Below, piece after piece: positions 52,847-63,024 of a DNA stretch of 64,000 nucleotides. The position numbers and the translations under genes are program-made. Source of the stretch: Pontibacter sp. HSC-36F09 (GTDB taxonomy: Bacteria > Bacteroidota > Bacteroidia > Cytophagales > Hymenobacteraceae); the NCBI RefSeq assembly GCF_024171605.1, contig NZ_JALKAA010000003.1, positions 558,001 to 622,000 of the forward strand, in the 5' to 3' direction. Below the pieces are notes generated by a model. That model did not search any database. It worked only from the letters and a program-made list of their open reading frames with translations, and was not told where the DNA came from. The first letter of the stretch is position 1. Each line of letters opens with the position of its first letter.

Positions 52847-54463
52847 TTAGTTGATAGAAACTTCTACCTGTGGCGCACCAGCCAGGATGTCTTCGCTGGC
52901 ACCATCTGCATACTTGCTGAAGTTCTTCACAAACTTAGAAGCAAGGTCAGTGGCTTTCGCATCGTACTCTTCCTTGTTAGACCAAGTGTTGCGTGGGTTC
53001 AGGATTTCTGCCGGAACGTTCGGACAGGTGTTTGGCATTTCTACACCGAATATTGGATGTTTTGTATATTTCACGTTGTCAAGCTCACCATTCAGGGCTG
53101 CTGTGATCATGGCACGGGTAAAAGGCAGTTTCATGCGAGAGCCTACACCGTAAGCACCACCTGTCCAGCCTGTGTTTACCAGCCAAACGTTTACGTTGTT
53201 CTCGTTCATCTTCTGTCCGAGCATTTCCGCATACTTAGTAGGGTGCAATGGCAGGAAAGCAGCTCCAAAACAAGCAGAGAACGTAGTCTGTGGCTCTGTT
53301 ACGCCTACTTCAGTTCCGGCAACCTTCGCTGTATAGCCAGAAATAAAATGGTACATGGCCTGGCTGGTGTTTAGCTTCGAGATGGGAGGCAGTACACCAA
53401 AAGCATCAGCCGTCAGGAAGAAAATGTTCTTTGGAATGTCAGCTCTGGATGGTTCTACCGCGTTATCAATATGGTTAATTGGATAAGCTGTACGCGTGTT
53501 TTCCGTAACAGATTTGTTCTCGTAATCTACTGTGCGTGTGCCTTCAATAAAGCGCGTGTTTTCTACGATAGACCCAAACTTAATGGCATCCCAGATCTGT
53601 GGTTCTTTTTCGCGGCTCAGGTCAATTACCTTGGCGTAGCAACCGCCTTCGAAGTTAAACACGCTGTCTGAAGTCCAACCGTGCTCATCGTCACCGATCA
53701 GTCCACGGTTAGGGTCAGCAGACAAGGTAGTTTTACCTGTACCTGACAAACCGAAGAAGATAGCCGTATCGCCGTCTTTGCCAACATTGGCCGAACAGTG
53801 CATAGACAAGGTGTTTTTCTCCTCAGGCAGGATGTAGTTCAACACGCCGAAGATACCCTTCTTCATTTCACCTGCATAGCCAGTGCCACCGATCAGGATG
53901 ATGTTGCGGGTAAAGTTGATGATCGCGAAGTTAGCCTGACGTGTGCCATCTACTTCCGGATCAGCTTCGAACTCAGGAGCGCAGATGATCGTGAAGGCAG
54001 GGTTGTGGTCTTTAAGCTCTTCTTTGCTAAGACGCAGAAACATGTTGTTGCAGAAGAGGTTATGCCAGGCCTGTGTGTTCACGATGCGCAAATCGAGACG
54101 GTAGTCCGGGTGAGCGCCTGCATACGCGTCGCGTACGTACAGACGACGGTCTTTCAGGAAGTCAACCATTTTGTCGTAGAGTCTGTCGAACTTCTCGGGA
54201 TCGAACGCTATGTTGATGTCGCCCCACCAGACAGTGTTTTCAGTTTTGGCGTCTTTCACCACAAAGCGGTCCTTCGGAGAACGACCTGTAAACTTGCCTG
54301 TGTCACACATCAGGGCGCCAGTGTCAGTGAGTACGCCTTCGCCATTTTTCAGAGCCTCTTCCACTAGCTCGGCAGGAGTGAGGTTCCAGAGCACTTCTTT
54401 CGCTTCTTTAATGCCCAGGCTCTCCAGACCTACTTTGCCTGATTTATTACCAGATTCTTTCAT
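52847..54463 (-). CDS. pckA: Phosphoenolpyruvate carboxykinase (ATP)
   Basis: 538 residues. Kinase 1a loop GLSGTGKTTLSADPNR, metal/substrate site GDDEHGWTSDSVFNFEGGCYAKVI, and the end LVNTGWTGGAYGVGSRMKL. It makes PEP from oxaloacetate (gluconeogenesis) with ATP. No AGGTATA copy occurs in 1.6 kb. Upstream a TATTTTTG element lies at 54514-54521. It stands alone and diverges from the POT gene. Confidence 0.97.
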   Translation of the reverse strand: MKESGNKSGKVGLESLGIKEAKEVLWNLTPAELVEEALKNGEGVLTDTGALMCDTGKFTGRSPKDRFVVKDAKTENTVWWGDINIAFDPEKFDRLYDKMVDFLKDRRLYVRDAYAGAHPDYRLDLRIVNTQAWHNLFCNNMFLRLSKEELKDHNPAFTIICAPEFEADPEVDGTRQANFAIINFTRNIILIGGTGYAGEMKKGIFGVLNYILPEEKNTLSMHCSANVGKDGDTAIFFGLSGTGKTTLSADPNRGLIGDDEHGWTSDSVFNFEGGCYAKVIDLSREKEPQIWDAIKFGSIVENTRFIEGTRTVDYENKSVTENTRTAYPINHIDNAVEPSRADIPKNIFFLTADAFGVLPPISKLNTSQAMYHFISGYTAKVAGTEVGVTEPQTTFSACFGAAFLPLHPTKYAEMLGQKMNENNVNVWLVNTGWTGGAYGVGSRMKLPFTRAMITAALNGELDNVKYTKHPIFGVEMPNTCPNVPAEILNPRNTWSNKEEYDAKATDLASKFVKNFSKYADGASEDILAGAPQVEVSIN

Positions 54464-54513
54464 TTGAAAATAAAGGGGTTTTTAAGTGAACTGTTTGTTT
54501 CACAACGGTGCTA

Positions 54514-54521
54514 CAAAAATA
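54514..54521 (-). promoter_or_regulatory. Candidate -7 element of pckA
   Basis: On the minus strand TATTTTTG fits TAnnTTTG exactly and lies 50 bases before the pckA ATG. A -33 box is not clear in the AT-rich sequence upstream. Confidence 0.4.
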
Positions 54522-54686
54522 TAAAATATTAGATATTAAAATAAGATTAGTCGCTATAATTAAAAAAGAGGTCTGCTAATGGCGTTCCACCAAAAAAATT
54601 TGTCAGTAAGTGTTTAAACCGATATATTTACCTTCTTTGTATGCTAAACTGAACAAAACTAACTCAACAATCAACTAACAAACCCT

Positions 54687-56273
54687 ATGTCTTATCAAGA
54701 TCATACGCTTACTGACCAGGTAAGTGAGCAAAATGCACCGATTGGCGCTGACCCTACCGGACCGGAAATGTTCGGGCATCCGAAGGGGCTTTTCTACCTT
54801 TTCTTTGCCGAACTCTGGGAGCGTTTCAGCTTCTACGGCATGCGCGCCCTGTTGGTGCTTTACATGGTAAACAACCTGTTTCAGTCATTTGCCAACCGCG
54901 ACGAGATCGCAATTGGTATCTACGCAGCATACGGAGCCTTAGTTTATGCCACTCCGGTGATTGGCGGTATGATTGCCGATAGATTGCTGGGCTACCGCAA
55001 AGCTATTATGCTGGGTGCCGTGCTGATGGCGCTGGGCCACTTTGCACTAGCCATTGAGCATCCTGTTTTCTTCTACGGTTCTCTTGCCCTTTTGATTGTA
55101 GGTAACGGTTTTTTCAAGCCAAATATTTCAACAATGGTAGGTACTCTTTACAAAGAGGGTGATACGCGCCGCGATGCAGGTTTCACGATCTTTTACATGG
55201 GTATCAACATTGGCGCCATGGTGGCACCACTTATTTGTGGTTGGTTAGGTATGACTTACGGCTGGCATTTCGGCTTCGGCGCCGCCGGTGTTGGTATGTT
55301 GCTTGGCCTGATCATGTTCTGGCAAGGTGGCCGTAGCGGCGTATTCGGTAGCAATGGTCTTCCGCCGGAGCCGGCTGTTATCAAGGAGCGTGTGGCAGGC
55401 GTTACAAAAGAAGCCTGGATCACGATTCTGAGCTTCCTGTCGCTTCCAGTTTTCGGTCTGCTGCTGTTCAATGGTACGCTTGATCTGCCTGGTTTTGGCG
55501 AAACGATTTTTGATGGTTCTATCATGCACATCGTGATGAACTACATCCTGCTGCCAGTTATTGCTCTTGTTTTGATTTACAACCTGGTGAAAGTAGACAG
55601 TGTAGAACGTCAGCGCCTGTTTGTGGTGATTCTACTTACCTTTTTCATCACGGTTTTCTGGTCATTCTTTGAGCAGGCGGGTTCTTCACTCACACTATTT
55701 GCTGAGCGTAACGTGAACCTTACCTTCATGAACGCGGCTCAGACCAACTCGATCAACCCTTTCTTTATTATCCTCTTCGCCCTACCTTTTTCGGCCATGT
55801 GGGTGTTCCTGTCCAAGCGTCGTGTTAATCCATTCACGCCGGTTAAGTTTGCGCTGGGTATAGCACAGCTTGGTCTGGGCTTCCTGATCTTTGCCTGGAG
55901 TGCTAATTATGCCGACGCTGATGGCAGAGTGTCTATTTGGTTCCTGATCCTCGGTTACATGTTCATCACGACAGGTGAGTTGTTCGTATCGCCGGTGGGT
56001 CTTTCAAAAGTAACGGAGCTTTCTCCAAAGAAGATTGTAGCCTTTATCATGGGTATCTGGTTCCTGTCATCTTCTTTTGCACACTATATAGCAGGTCTTA
56101 TCGCCAAGCTGACCGCCGTAAGCGGCACCGAAGGCGAGGCTGCTACAGGTATGGCTTCTCTGCTGGTTTACACAGGCGTGTTTGAGCAAATTGCTTATGT
56201 GGCCTTTGGTTTTGCTGTCCTAGCGCTGTTGCTGACTCCCATCATGCGTAAGTGGATGCACGGTATTCACTAA
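54687..56273 (+). CDS. POT family peptide transporter
   Basis: 528-residue MFS protein with about 14 hydrophobic segments. Motif ELWERFSFYGMRALLVLYMV near residue 35 (ExxERFxYY type), FKPNISTMVGTLY and SFFEQAGSSLTLFAERNVN. POT proteins import di- and tripeptides with protons. The opening HPKGLFYLFFAELWERFSFYG is a typical start. No AGGTATA except one GGGTATAG variant. It ends at a strong terminator. Confidence 0.95.
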   Translation: MSYQDHTLTDQVSEQNAPIGADPTGPEMFGHPKGLFYLFFAELWERFSFYGMRALLVLYMVNNLFQSFANRDEIAIGIYAAYGALVYATPVIGGMIADRLLGYRKAIMLGAVLMALGHFALAIEHPVFFYGSLALLIVGNGFFKPNISTMVGTLYKEGDTRRDAGFTIFYMGINIGAMVAPLICGWLGMTYGWHFGFGAAGVGMLLGLIMFWQGGRSGVFGSNGLPPEPAVIKERVAGVTKEAWITILSFLSLPVFGLLLFNGTLDLPGFGETIFDGSIMHIVMNYILLPVIALVLIYNLVKVDSVERQRLFVVILLTFFITVFWSFFEQAGSSLTLFAERNVNLTFMNAAQTNSINPFFIILFALPFSAMWVFLSKRRVNPFTPVKFALGIAQLGLGFLIFAWSANYADADGRVSIWFLILGYMFITTGELFVSPVGLSKVTELSPKKIVAFIMGIWFLSSSFAHYIAGLIAKLTAVSGTEGEAATGMASLLVYTGVFEQIAYVAFGFAVLALLLTPIMRKWMHGIH

Positions 56274-56292
56274 TCTGAATATTCTCATATAA

Positions 56293-56331
56293 AAAGAGCC
56301 CGCACTTTAACAGGTGCGGGCTCTTTGTTTT
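56293..56331 (+). terminator. Terminator of the POT gene
   Basis: Perfect 13-base stem AAAGAGCCCGCAC with its complement, eight-base loop, then GTTTTT. Confidence 0.93.
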
Positions 56332-56443
56332 TAAAGTGCTATTCGTGATATTGCGAAAAATTTCGGATCAGCGCTGAACTGCCTGTTAGCTAGTGGCTTG
56401 GTGTTTATCTATAATTACAATTTTTAGCCACATTACTATTTAC

Positions 56444-57049
56444 ATGCATTTATCGATCAGGCGCTTTTTTTTAGCCGCCTCCATTATGTTTGTAGCTGTC
56501 TCATGCGAGGTAGAGACAACTACCACTACCACCACTAATACTGATTCTCCTGTACCAGAGCCGGCGAACACTACTTTTACCATCAAAAAGGGCGGGCACA
56601 CGACTCAGAACCCATTGAAGTTTGTCGATACCTCTTCTATTCGCTTTGAGGCGACCTTCGACAGTACCGCTATTTACACGACCAGTGTACCGGGCAATCA
56701 GGCTGACATCAACAAGCTGTACGGCCTCTCTGATTGCGAGACAGACCACCACACTAACAGTGCGCGCTTTGGTTGGCGCTGGTACGATGGGCGTCTGGAA
56801 ATTCACGCCTATACCTACAGTAACAAGAAACGTAACACAGCCTATATCACTTCGGTGCAGCCTGACCAGACAAACAGGTATGAACTTGTGTTAGGGGAGA
56901 AGGCGTATACCTTTAAAGTAAATGATAAACAAGTATCATTGCCACGACACTGTAGCACGGCGGGCAGCCATTACCAGCTTTACCCATACTTCGGGGGTGA
57001 CGAGACGGCCCCACATGATATCACCATCCAAATCCGCGATTTGCAATAG
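56444..57049 (+). CDS. Uncharacterised lipoprotein
   Basis: 201 residues from the ATG at 56444; a longer frame from 56393 adds 17 residues. A lipobox VAVSC is near residue 21, followed by a Thr-rich linker (ETTTTTTTNTDSPVPEP). The body has alternating beta-like strands (SIRFEATFDSTAIYTTS, GRLEIHAYTYSNKKRN). Two Cys (SDCETDHH, RHCSTAGSHY) may form a disulfide. I do not recognise a family. It stands alone between a terminator and the motif-built hairpin. Confidence 0.75.
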   Translation: MHLSIRRFFLAASIMFVAVSCEVETTTTTTTNTDSPVPEPANTTFTIKKGGHTTQNPLKFVDTSSIRFEATFDSTAIYTTSVPGNQADINKLYGLSDCETDHHTNSARFGWRWYDGRLEIHAYTYSNKKRNTAYITSVQPDQTNRYELVLGEKAYTFKVNDKQVSLPRHCSTAGSHYQLYPYFGGDETAPHDITIQIRDLQ

Positions 57050-57085
57050 GGCCTAATCCCGTATTGATAACTCGTCAATAGGTAT

Positions 57086-57114
57086 AGGTATAGCAGGGAT
57101 ACATGGCTATACCT
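57086..57114. repeat. Inverted AGGTATAGC pair with extra direct copy
   Basis: AGGTATAGC at 57086-57094 and its complement GCTATACCT at 57106-57114 form a nine-base stem with an 11-base loop. A further direct copy begins at 57080. It lies between the lipoprotein stop and the bidirectional terminator, so it is not needed as a terminator. Confidence 0.75.
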
Positions 57115-57120
57115 AAAAAC

Positions 57121-57155
57121 ACAAAGCCCCAGGCCTATTGGCCCGGGGCTTTGTT
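57121..57155. terminator. Bidirectional terminator
   Basis: ACAAAGCCCC pairs with GGGGCTTTGT and a GGCC/GGCC core closes the loop, between the convergent lipoprotein and groEL genes. Confidence 0.9.
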
Positions 57156-57175
57156 ATATAGACTATGGGAGTCGA

Positions 57176-58831
<1,656 letters not shown>

Positions 58832-58849
58832 TTAATTAAATGGAAAAAA

Positions 58850-59140
58850 TTAAAGGATAGCCAGAATATCTGACTCACGCATGATCAGGTAATCGCTTCC
58901 GTCGATGGAAATCTCGGTACCTGCATACTTGCCATACAACACCTGGTCGCCAACGGCAACCTGTGGCTTCATCAGAGCACCTTGCTCAGATACTTTGCCC
59001 TCGCCTACAGCTACGATCTCGCCGCGCTGTGGCTTCTCTTTAGCAGTGTCCGGAATGATGATACCAGACTTCGTTTTTTCTTCTGCTGCAGCAGGAGCTA
59101 CAATCACTCTGTCTGCTAATGGTTTAATGCTGATTGACAT
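58850..59140 (-). CDS. groES: Co-chaperonin GroES
   Basis: 96 residues. [33 protein letters not shown] with the mobile loop, then [34 protein letters not shown]. It caps GroEL. First gene of the groES-groEL unit; its promoter should lie within 59141-59340. Confidence 0.98.
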   Translation of the reverse strand: MSISIKPLADRVIVAPAAAEEKTKSGIIIPDTAKEKPQRGEIVAVGEGKVSEQGALMKPQVAVGDQVLYGKYAGTEISIDGSDYLIMRESDILAIL

Positions 59141-59345
59141 AGTTTGTTATGTTTTTAGTTTTTGTGGTTAATGATATAACGTTGAAACCATACTGTCCCT
59201 ATCATTTCCTGTGCCAAGGCCGTTTCTCTGCCAATTTGAGCCATTTTAGCAGCTTTCGGCCACTTGCTGACTGACATTTCTGTCAGGCTATGTCAGGTAT
59301 GCATGAACTGGCAGGAGGGAGTGACAGGGAGCGAGGTGCGAAAAC

Positions 59346-59376
59346 AAAAAAGCCGGCTTTAAAGGCCGGCTTTTTT
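59346..59376 (-). terminator. Terminator of secG
   Basis: Perfect 12-base stem AAAAAAGCCGGC with its complement, seven-base loop, T run on both sides. It lies 16 bases after the secG stop on the minus strand. Confidence 0.92.
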
Positions 59377-59391
59377 AGGTATAAGTTAATG

Positions 59392-59772
59392 CTACTTGGC
59401 AGTGTCTGTCATAGTAGGGATCTCAGCTGCGTCAGGAATCGACATGTCACCTTCAGACTCAGCTCCTGGCAGAGCCGGAGCAGCTGGAGTACCCATCTGG
59501 CGGGCACGCTCTTCGTTTACGCTGCGGATGGTTGTATCAGCACTGGTGTCGATCATCATGTGTGTACCAAGCGTCAATACTACCAACGCAATGGCGAAAC
59601 CCCAGGTTAGTTTCTCAAGCAGGTCGCCTGTGCGCTTCACGCCCATCAGCTGGCTGGCACCACCGCCGCCAAACTGGCTTGAAAGTCCACCACCTTTAGG
59701 GTTTTGAGCAAGTACTACTAATATAAGAAGTACGCAAATGAAAAGAATGATACTGATTAGGGCGATATACAT
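59392..59772 (-). CDS. secG: Preprotein translocase subunit SecG
   Basis: 126 residues. Two membrane helices: IALISIILFICVLLILVVLAQ and LEKLTWGFAIALVVLTLGT, joined by the conserved NPKGGGLSSQFGGGGASQLMG. SecG assists SecYE. A C-terminal extension (residues about 85-126) is polar and found in other Bacteroidota. One base separates its ATG from the TPR protein stop, so they form one transcript. Confidence 0.95.
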   Translation of the reverse strand: MYIALISIILFICVLLILVVLAQNPKGGGLSSQFGGGGASQLMGVKRTGDLLEKLTWGFAIALVVLTLGTHMMIDTSADTTIRSVNEERARQMGTPAAPALPGAESEGDMSIPDAAEIPTMTDTAK

Positions 59773-59773
59773 T

Positions 59774-61102
59774 TTATGTTATGTTTTGTAATTTCTCGAT
59801 CTGTTCGGCAAAGTAAGACTTTTTTTCCGGATATTTCAAAATAAGCTGTTCATAAATTTTAGCAGCTTTTTTGGGCTTTCCTTGTTTAATAAAGATGTTG
59901 GCCAGGCTTTCAGTCGCCATCCCTTTCTTTATTTTAGAGCTCTTGAGGGATAAATCTTCCTGTGGCTCAGGCTTTAGCTTCAGGCTGGCCATGGTCTTGA
60001 GCCTCGGGTTGAGCTTAAGAAACTGGTCGATAATGTCAAGTTGTTTGCTGAGCACATGTGCTGTAGGCTGGATTGCTTTTTCGAGCTCGTGGGTTTTGCT
60101 GTACTCTAAGATCAGTTCCGGGTGAAAGCCTAGGGGACGTGTTCGGGTATAATCGTCCTTTAGCTGCAGCACTTCACCCAGGCGGCTGGAGCCCATCCAA
60201 TAGCCAAGGGCATCTTCGGCGTACAGGCGGTCAATTTCGTCAAACGAATAGTTGATCTCCGCATCTTCCGCATTTACCTGTGCCGGCTCATCTTCTTCAT
60301 CTAACAGCTCAACACTGGTCTCTGAAGATTCAGTTAGCGGTGGTTCCTCTCGAAGTTCGTCCTCCAGATCCGGCTCTGACTGCAACTCGGGTATAGTCTG
60401 CGCCTCAGCGTCTGGTTCATTAGGCTGCTCTTCTTCCAGGTCATGCAGTGCTTCGGCTGCTTCAGAGAGGTATGCGTATTCAGATTCCTGTGCCGCCTCT
60501 TCAAGGTTTTCCTCTTCTCGTTGACTCAGCAAGTCAGTGGAAGAGGAGCTGATGCTGTTAAAAGTAAACAGCAAGGCAAGCTCTGAATCTATTTCTGCAT
60601 CAGGGGTTTCTGTGTCAGATTCAGTTGTAGCCTCGGCTAGGTATACGCTCTGGTCGGCAGGGGCAGGGCTGTATACCTGCTCCAGCGTTTCTTCCTGTAC
60701 AATCTCTTCCTGATCAGGTATGGCAACTGTTGTTTCAGCATCCGCTATAACGGATTGTTCAGCCTTCACTGTAGTTTCTGTTTCAGCGGTGACAGCATCC
60801 AACGAGGTTGTCTCTGTTTCCTCTGAAATTAGCTCCTCGTGTTCCTCGGCATAAACCGGTTCCAGTACGGGAGCGGCGTAAATGATGCGCTTGAGCAATT
60901 GACGGTCTGTTGCATAGGCCGAGGCCCGGCGCAGGCGCTGTGTTGAGAGCATGCTGCCTCTGTCATAAGCTGACTTTGCCAGCAGCAGATGGGCCGTCTG
61001 GCAATAAGGGAAGGTGGCCGCCACCTGCTCCAGCTCATTTTGCTGCTGGTCAGAAATGTCGGATACCTGCTTGATCAGTTTAAGAAAGGCAGATTTATTC
61101 AT
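59774..61102 (-). CDS. Acidic TPR-like protein
   Basis: 442 residues. N-terminal helices (FLKLIKQVSDISDQQQNELEQVAATFPYCQTAHLLLAKSAYDRG) and a C-terminal TPR (ESLANIFIKQGKPKKAAKIYEQLILKYPEKKSYFAEQI) frame a very acidic, Glu/Thr/Ser/Pro-rich middle (about 90-300) that is probably disordered. It is widely conserved before secG in Bacteroidota; function unknown. It sits between lptE and secG and is surely co-transcribed with them. Confidence 0.85.
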   Translation of the reverse strand: MNKSAFLKLIKQVSDISDQQQNELEQVAATFPYCQTAHLLLAKSAYDRGSMLSTQRLRRASAYATDRQLLKRIIYAAPVLEPVYAEEHEELISEETETTSLDAVTAETETTVKAEQSVIADAETTVAIPDQEEIVQEETLEQVYSPAPADQSVYLAEATTESDTETPDAEIDSELALLFTFNSISSSSTDLLSQREEENLEEAAQESEYAYLSEAAEALHDLEEEQPNEPDAEAQTIPELQSEPDLEDELREEPPLTESSETSVELLDEEDEPAQVNAEDAEINYSFDEIDRLYAEDALGYWMGSSRLGEVLQLKDDYTRTRPLGFHPELILEYSKTHELEKAIQPTAHVLSKQLDIIDQFLKLNPRLKTMASLKLKPEPQEDLSLKSSKIKKGMATESLANIFIKQGKPKKAAKIYEQLILKYPEKKSYFAEQIEKLQNIT

Positions 61103-61135
61103 GTAAGGGTTAAAGGTAATGGTGCTATGTAATGA

Positions 61136-61660
61136 CTACCAGTTTGCAACCGACTTGTTAAACACATCGGCTACCAATCGCTCAGTCATGCGGTCGATGG
61201 CAGCGGGTGGTATGCTTGTAATGTCCACGGTCGGAGGGAACTCCTCAGTGATCGTAAACTGCTGATCAAAATCCTGCTCGGGATCCTTCGCGTTCGTAAA
61301 GCGGATTTGAATGCCCATCGTGAGGCGGTTCAGCGTGGCCTGATCAATATTCCCATCGCGCTGTACCGCGTTTGGCGTCAGCGTAAAAGTAATGATCTGT
61401 CCCTCTAATTGCAAATCGCCATCGCGCTGCAAAACAGTCAGGTTTGTGTTGCGCTGATAATAGTTTTTGAAGCTGTTGGTGACCACCTGCGAGAGGTTGG
61501 AGGGGCCTTCGCCGGCCGTGTTCTCGATCGTCTGGATCGAGATGGTCTTGATATCAGGGGAGATGGAGGTGCCTGTAAAAGAATAGACCCCGCAGGCATT
61601 GCAGCACAGGGCTACCAGCACAGTCAGACACAGGACAAGGGTTTTAGTTCTCAATATCAT
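61136..61660 (-). CDS. lptE: LptE-family lipoprotein
   Basis: 174 residues. Signal with lipobox LCCNAC (Cys near residue 23), then GVYSFTGTSISPDIKTISIQTIENTA and FKNYYQRNTNLTVLQRDGDLQLEGQIITFTL. It is the Bacteroidota LptE-like protein that should plug LptD for LPS export. It starts inside the 3' end of the sigma-54 activator gene (17-base overlap), which suggests translational coupling. Confidence 0.88.
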   Translation of the reverse strand: MILRTKTLVLCLTVLVALCCNACGVYSFTGTSISPDIKTISIQTIENTAGEGPSNLSQVVTNSFKNYYQRNTNLTVLQRDGDLQLEGQIITFTLTPNAVQRDGNIDQATLNRLTMGIQIRFTNAKDPEQDFDQQFTITEEFPPTVDITSIPPAAIDRMTERLVADVFNKSVANW

Positions 61661-62918
61661 ATTGCTTCAGTTTGCGGTACAGCGTTCTTTCCGAAATACC
61701 CAGATCATTGGCCGCGTATTTCCGTTTGTTGTTGTGCTTTTTAAGCGCTTTCAGGATCATCTCCTTCTCCATTGACTCCAGCGACAGGCCTTCTTCCTCA
61801 GTTTCATGAGAGATGTCTTCTACACGCTCATCATATTCTTCATCATCACGTGGCTGCTGCACAGGCAGGTAGTAAGGCTCGGGTTTCTCAGCGCTCTTGT
61901 AAGGGCGCACATGATTTACCTGCTCAATGTTCTCAAACAAGTGACTGTGCTCTTTCAGCAGTTCGTTGTCGCCGGACTGCCGTGTCATGAGTTCGTATAC
62001 CAGTTTTTTGAGATCCGACACATCGCGCCGCATATCAAAGAGTACTTTGTACAGCAGATCACGCTCAGAGAAAGAGTGGTCCGCACCGTTCTCTCTGGCC
62101 AGCAAAGCCGGAACCTGACTGCCACCCTGCTCACGGGGAAGGTAGTGTCTTAGCCTGGCTGCGTCGAGCTCACGTTCGTACTCCAACACCGATATCTGCT
62201 CGACAATATTTTTCAGCTGACGGATGTTACCCGGAAAACGGAAACTCAAAAGCTCCTCCACCGCATCTGGCGTAAGCGTAATGGATTTAACGCGGTAACG
62301 TTCCGCAAAGTCAGAGGCAAACTTTCTGAACAGCAGGTAAATATCCTCGCCACGTTCACGCAAAGGTGGAACTGTGATTGGCACCGTGTTCAGTCGGTAA
62401 TACAGGTCTTCCCGGAAACGGCCTCTTTCCACGGCATTGATCAGGTTTACATTGGTAGCAGCCACTACCCGTACATCCGTCTTCTGTACTTTGGAAGAGC
62501 CAACTTTGATAAACTCACCGTTTTCGAGCACGCGAAGCAGACGAGCCTGTGTGGCAAGAGGCATTTCACCAATCTCATCGAGAAAGATTGTGCCACCGTC
62601 CGTTACTTCAAAATAGCCTTTGCGGGTATCTGTGGCGCCAGTAAATGAACCTTTTTCGTGACCGAAAAGCTCCGAGTCGATGGTGCCTTCAGGTATAGCG
62701 CCGCAGTTAATGGCAATGAACTGTCCATGCTTGCGCGGACTCAGTTGGTGTATGATCTTGGAAAAGGACTCCTTGCCGCTGCCGCTCTCACCCGTAATCA
62801 GCACGGTCATTTCGGTTGGGGCCACTTGGGCAGCCACCTGTATGGCGTAGTTAAGCAAGGGTGAGTTGCCAATAATGCCAAAACGCTGTTTTATGCTCTG
62901 TATATCGATGTTGCGCAT
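61644..62918 (-). CDS. Sigma-54-dependent transcriptional activator
   Basis: 424 residues. AAA+ domain with Walker A VLITGESGSGKESFSKII, GSFTGATDTRKGYFEVTDGGTIFLDEIGEM (the sigma-54 loop is GSFTGA rather than GAFTGA) and RFREDLYYRLNTVPITVPPLRER. C-terminal Fis-type HTH: MILKALKKHNNKRKYAANDLGISERTLYRKLK. There is no receiver or sensor domain before the AAA+ part, so regulation must come from elsewhere. It lies between miaB and lptE, a place it holds in many Bacteroidota. Confidence 0.93.
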   Translation of the reverse strand: MRNIDIQSIKQRFGIIGNSPLLNYAIQVAAQVAPTEMTVLITGESGSGKESFSKIIHQLSPRKHGQFIAINCGAIPEGTIDSELFGHEKGSFTGATDTRKGYFEVTDGGTIFLDEIGEMPLATQARLLRVLENGEFIKVGSSKVQKTDVRVVAATNVNLINAVERGRFREDLYYRLNTVPITVPPLRERGEDIYLLFRKFASDFAERYRVKSITLTPDAVEELLSFRFPGNIRQLKNIVEQISVLEYERELDAARLRHYLPREQGGSQVPALLARENGADHSFSERDLLYKVLFDMRRDVSDLKKLVYELMTRQSGDNELLKEHSHLFENIEQVNHVRPYKSAEKPEPYYLPVQQPRDDEEYDERVEDISHETEEEGLSLESMEKEMILKALKKHNNKRKYAANDLGISERTLYRKLKQYDIEN

Positions 62919-62934
62919 GTCTTAAGATTTGAGG

Positions 62935-63024
62935 ATTTGGAGATAAGCAGATTTGAAAATGGTTTAGAAGAGCAAAGTATACGTTTCGTCATCTTCAAAT
63001 TTCCAAATTTTCAAATCTCCAAAT
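62935..63024. repeat. Degenerate AT-rich inverted repeat
   Basis: ATTTGGAGAT (62935-62944) is the complement of ATCTCCAAAT (63015-63024), and ATTTGAAAAT (62951-62960) of ATTTTCAAAT (63007-63016). These arms could fold into a long AU-rich hairpin over the spacer between miaB and the sigma-54 gene; the right arm reaches the miaB stop codon. It is unlike the AGGTATA family. Confidence 0.6.

Noticed and set aside
53798-54367. 189-codon plus-strand frame opposite pckA
   Set aside because: Entirely within the conserved pckA gene and without recognisable features.
59141-59345. CIRCE heat-shock operator before groES
   Set aside because: No 9-base inverted TTAGCACTC-type repeat is present.
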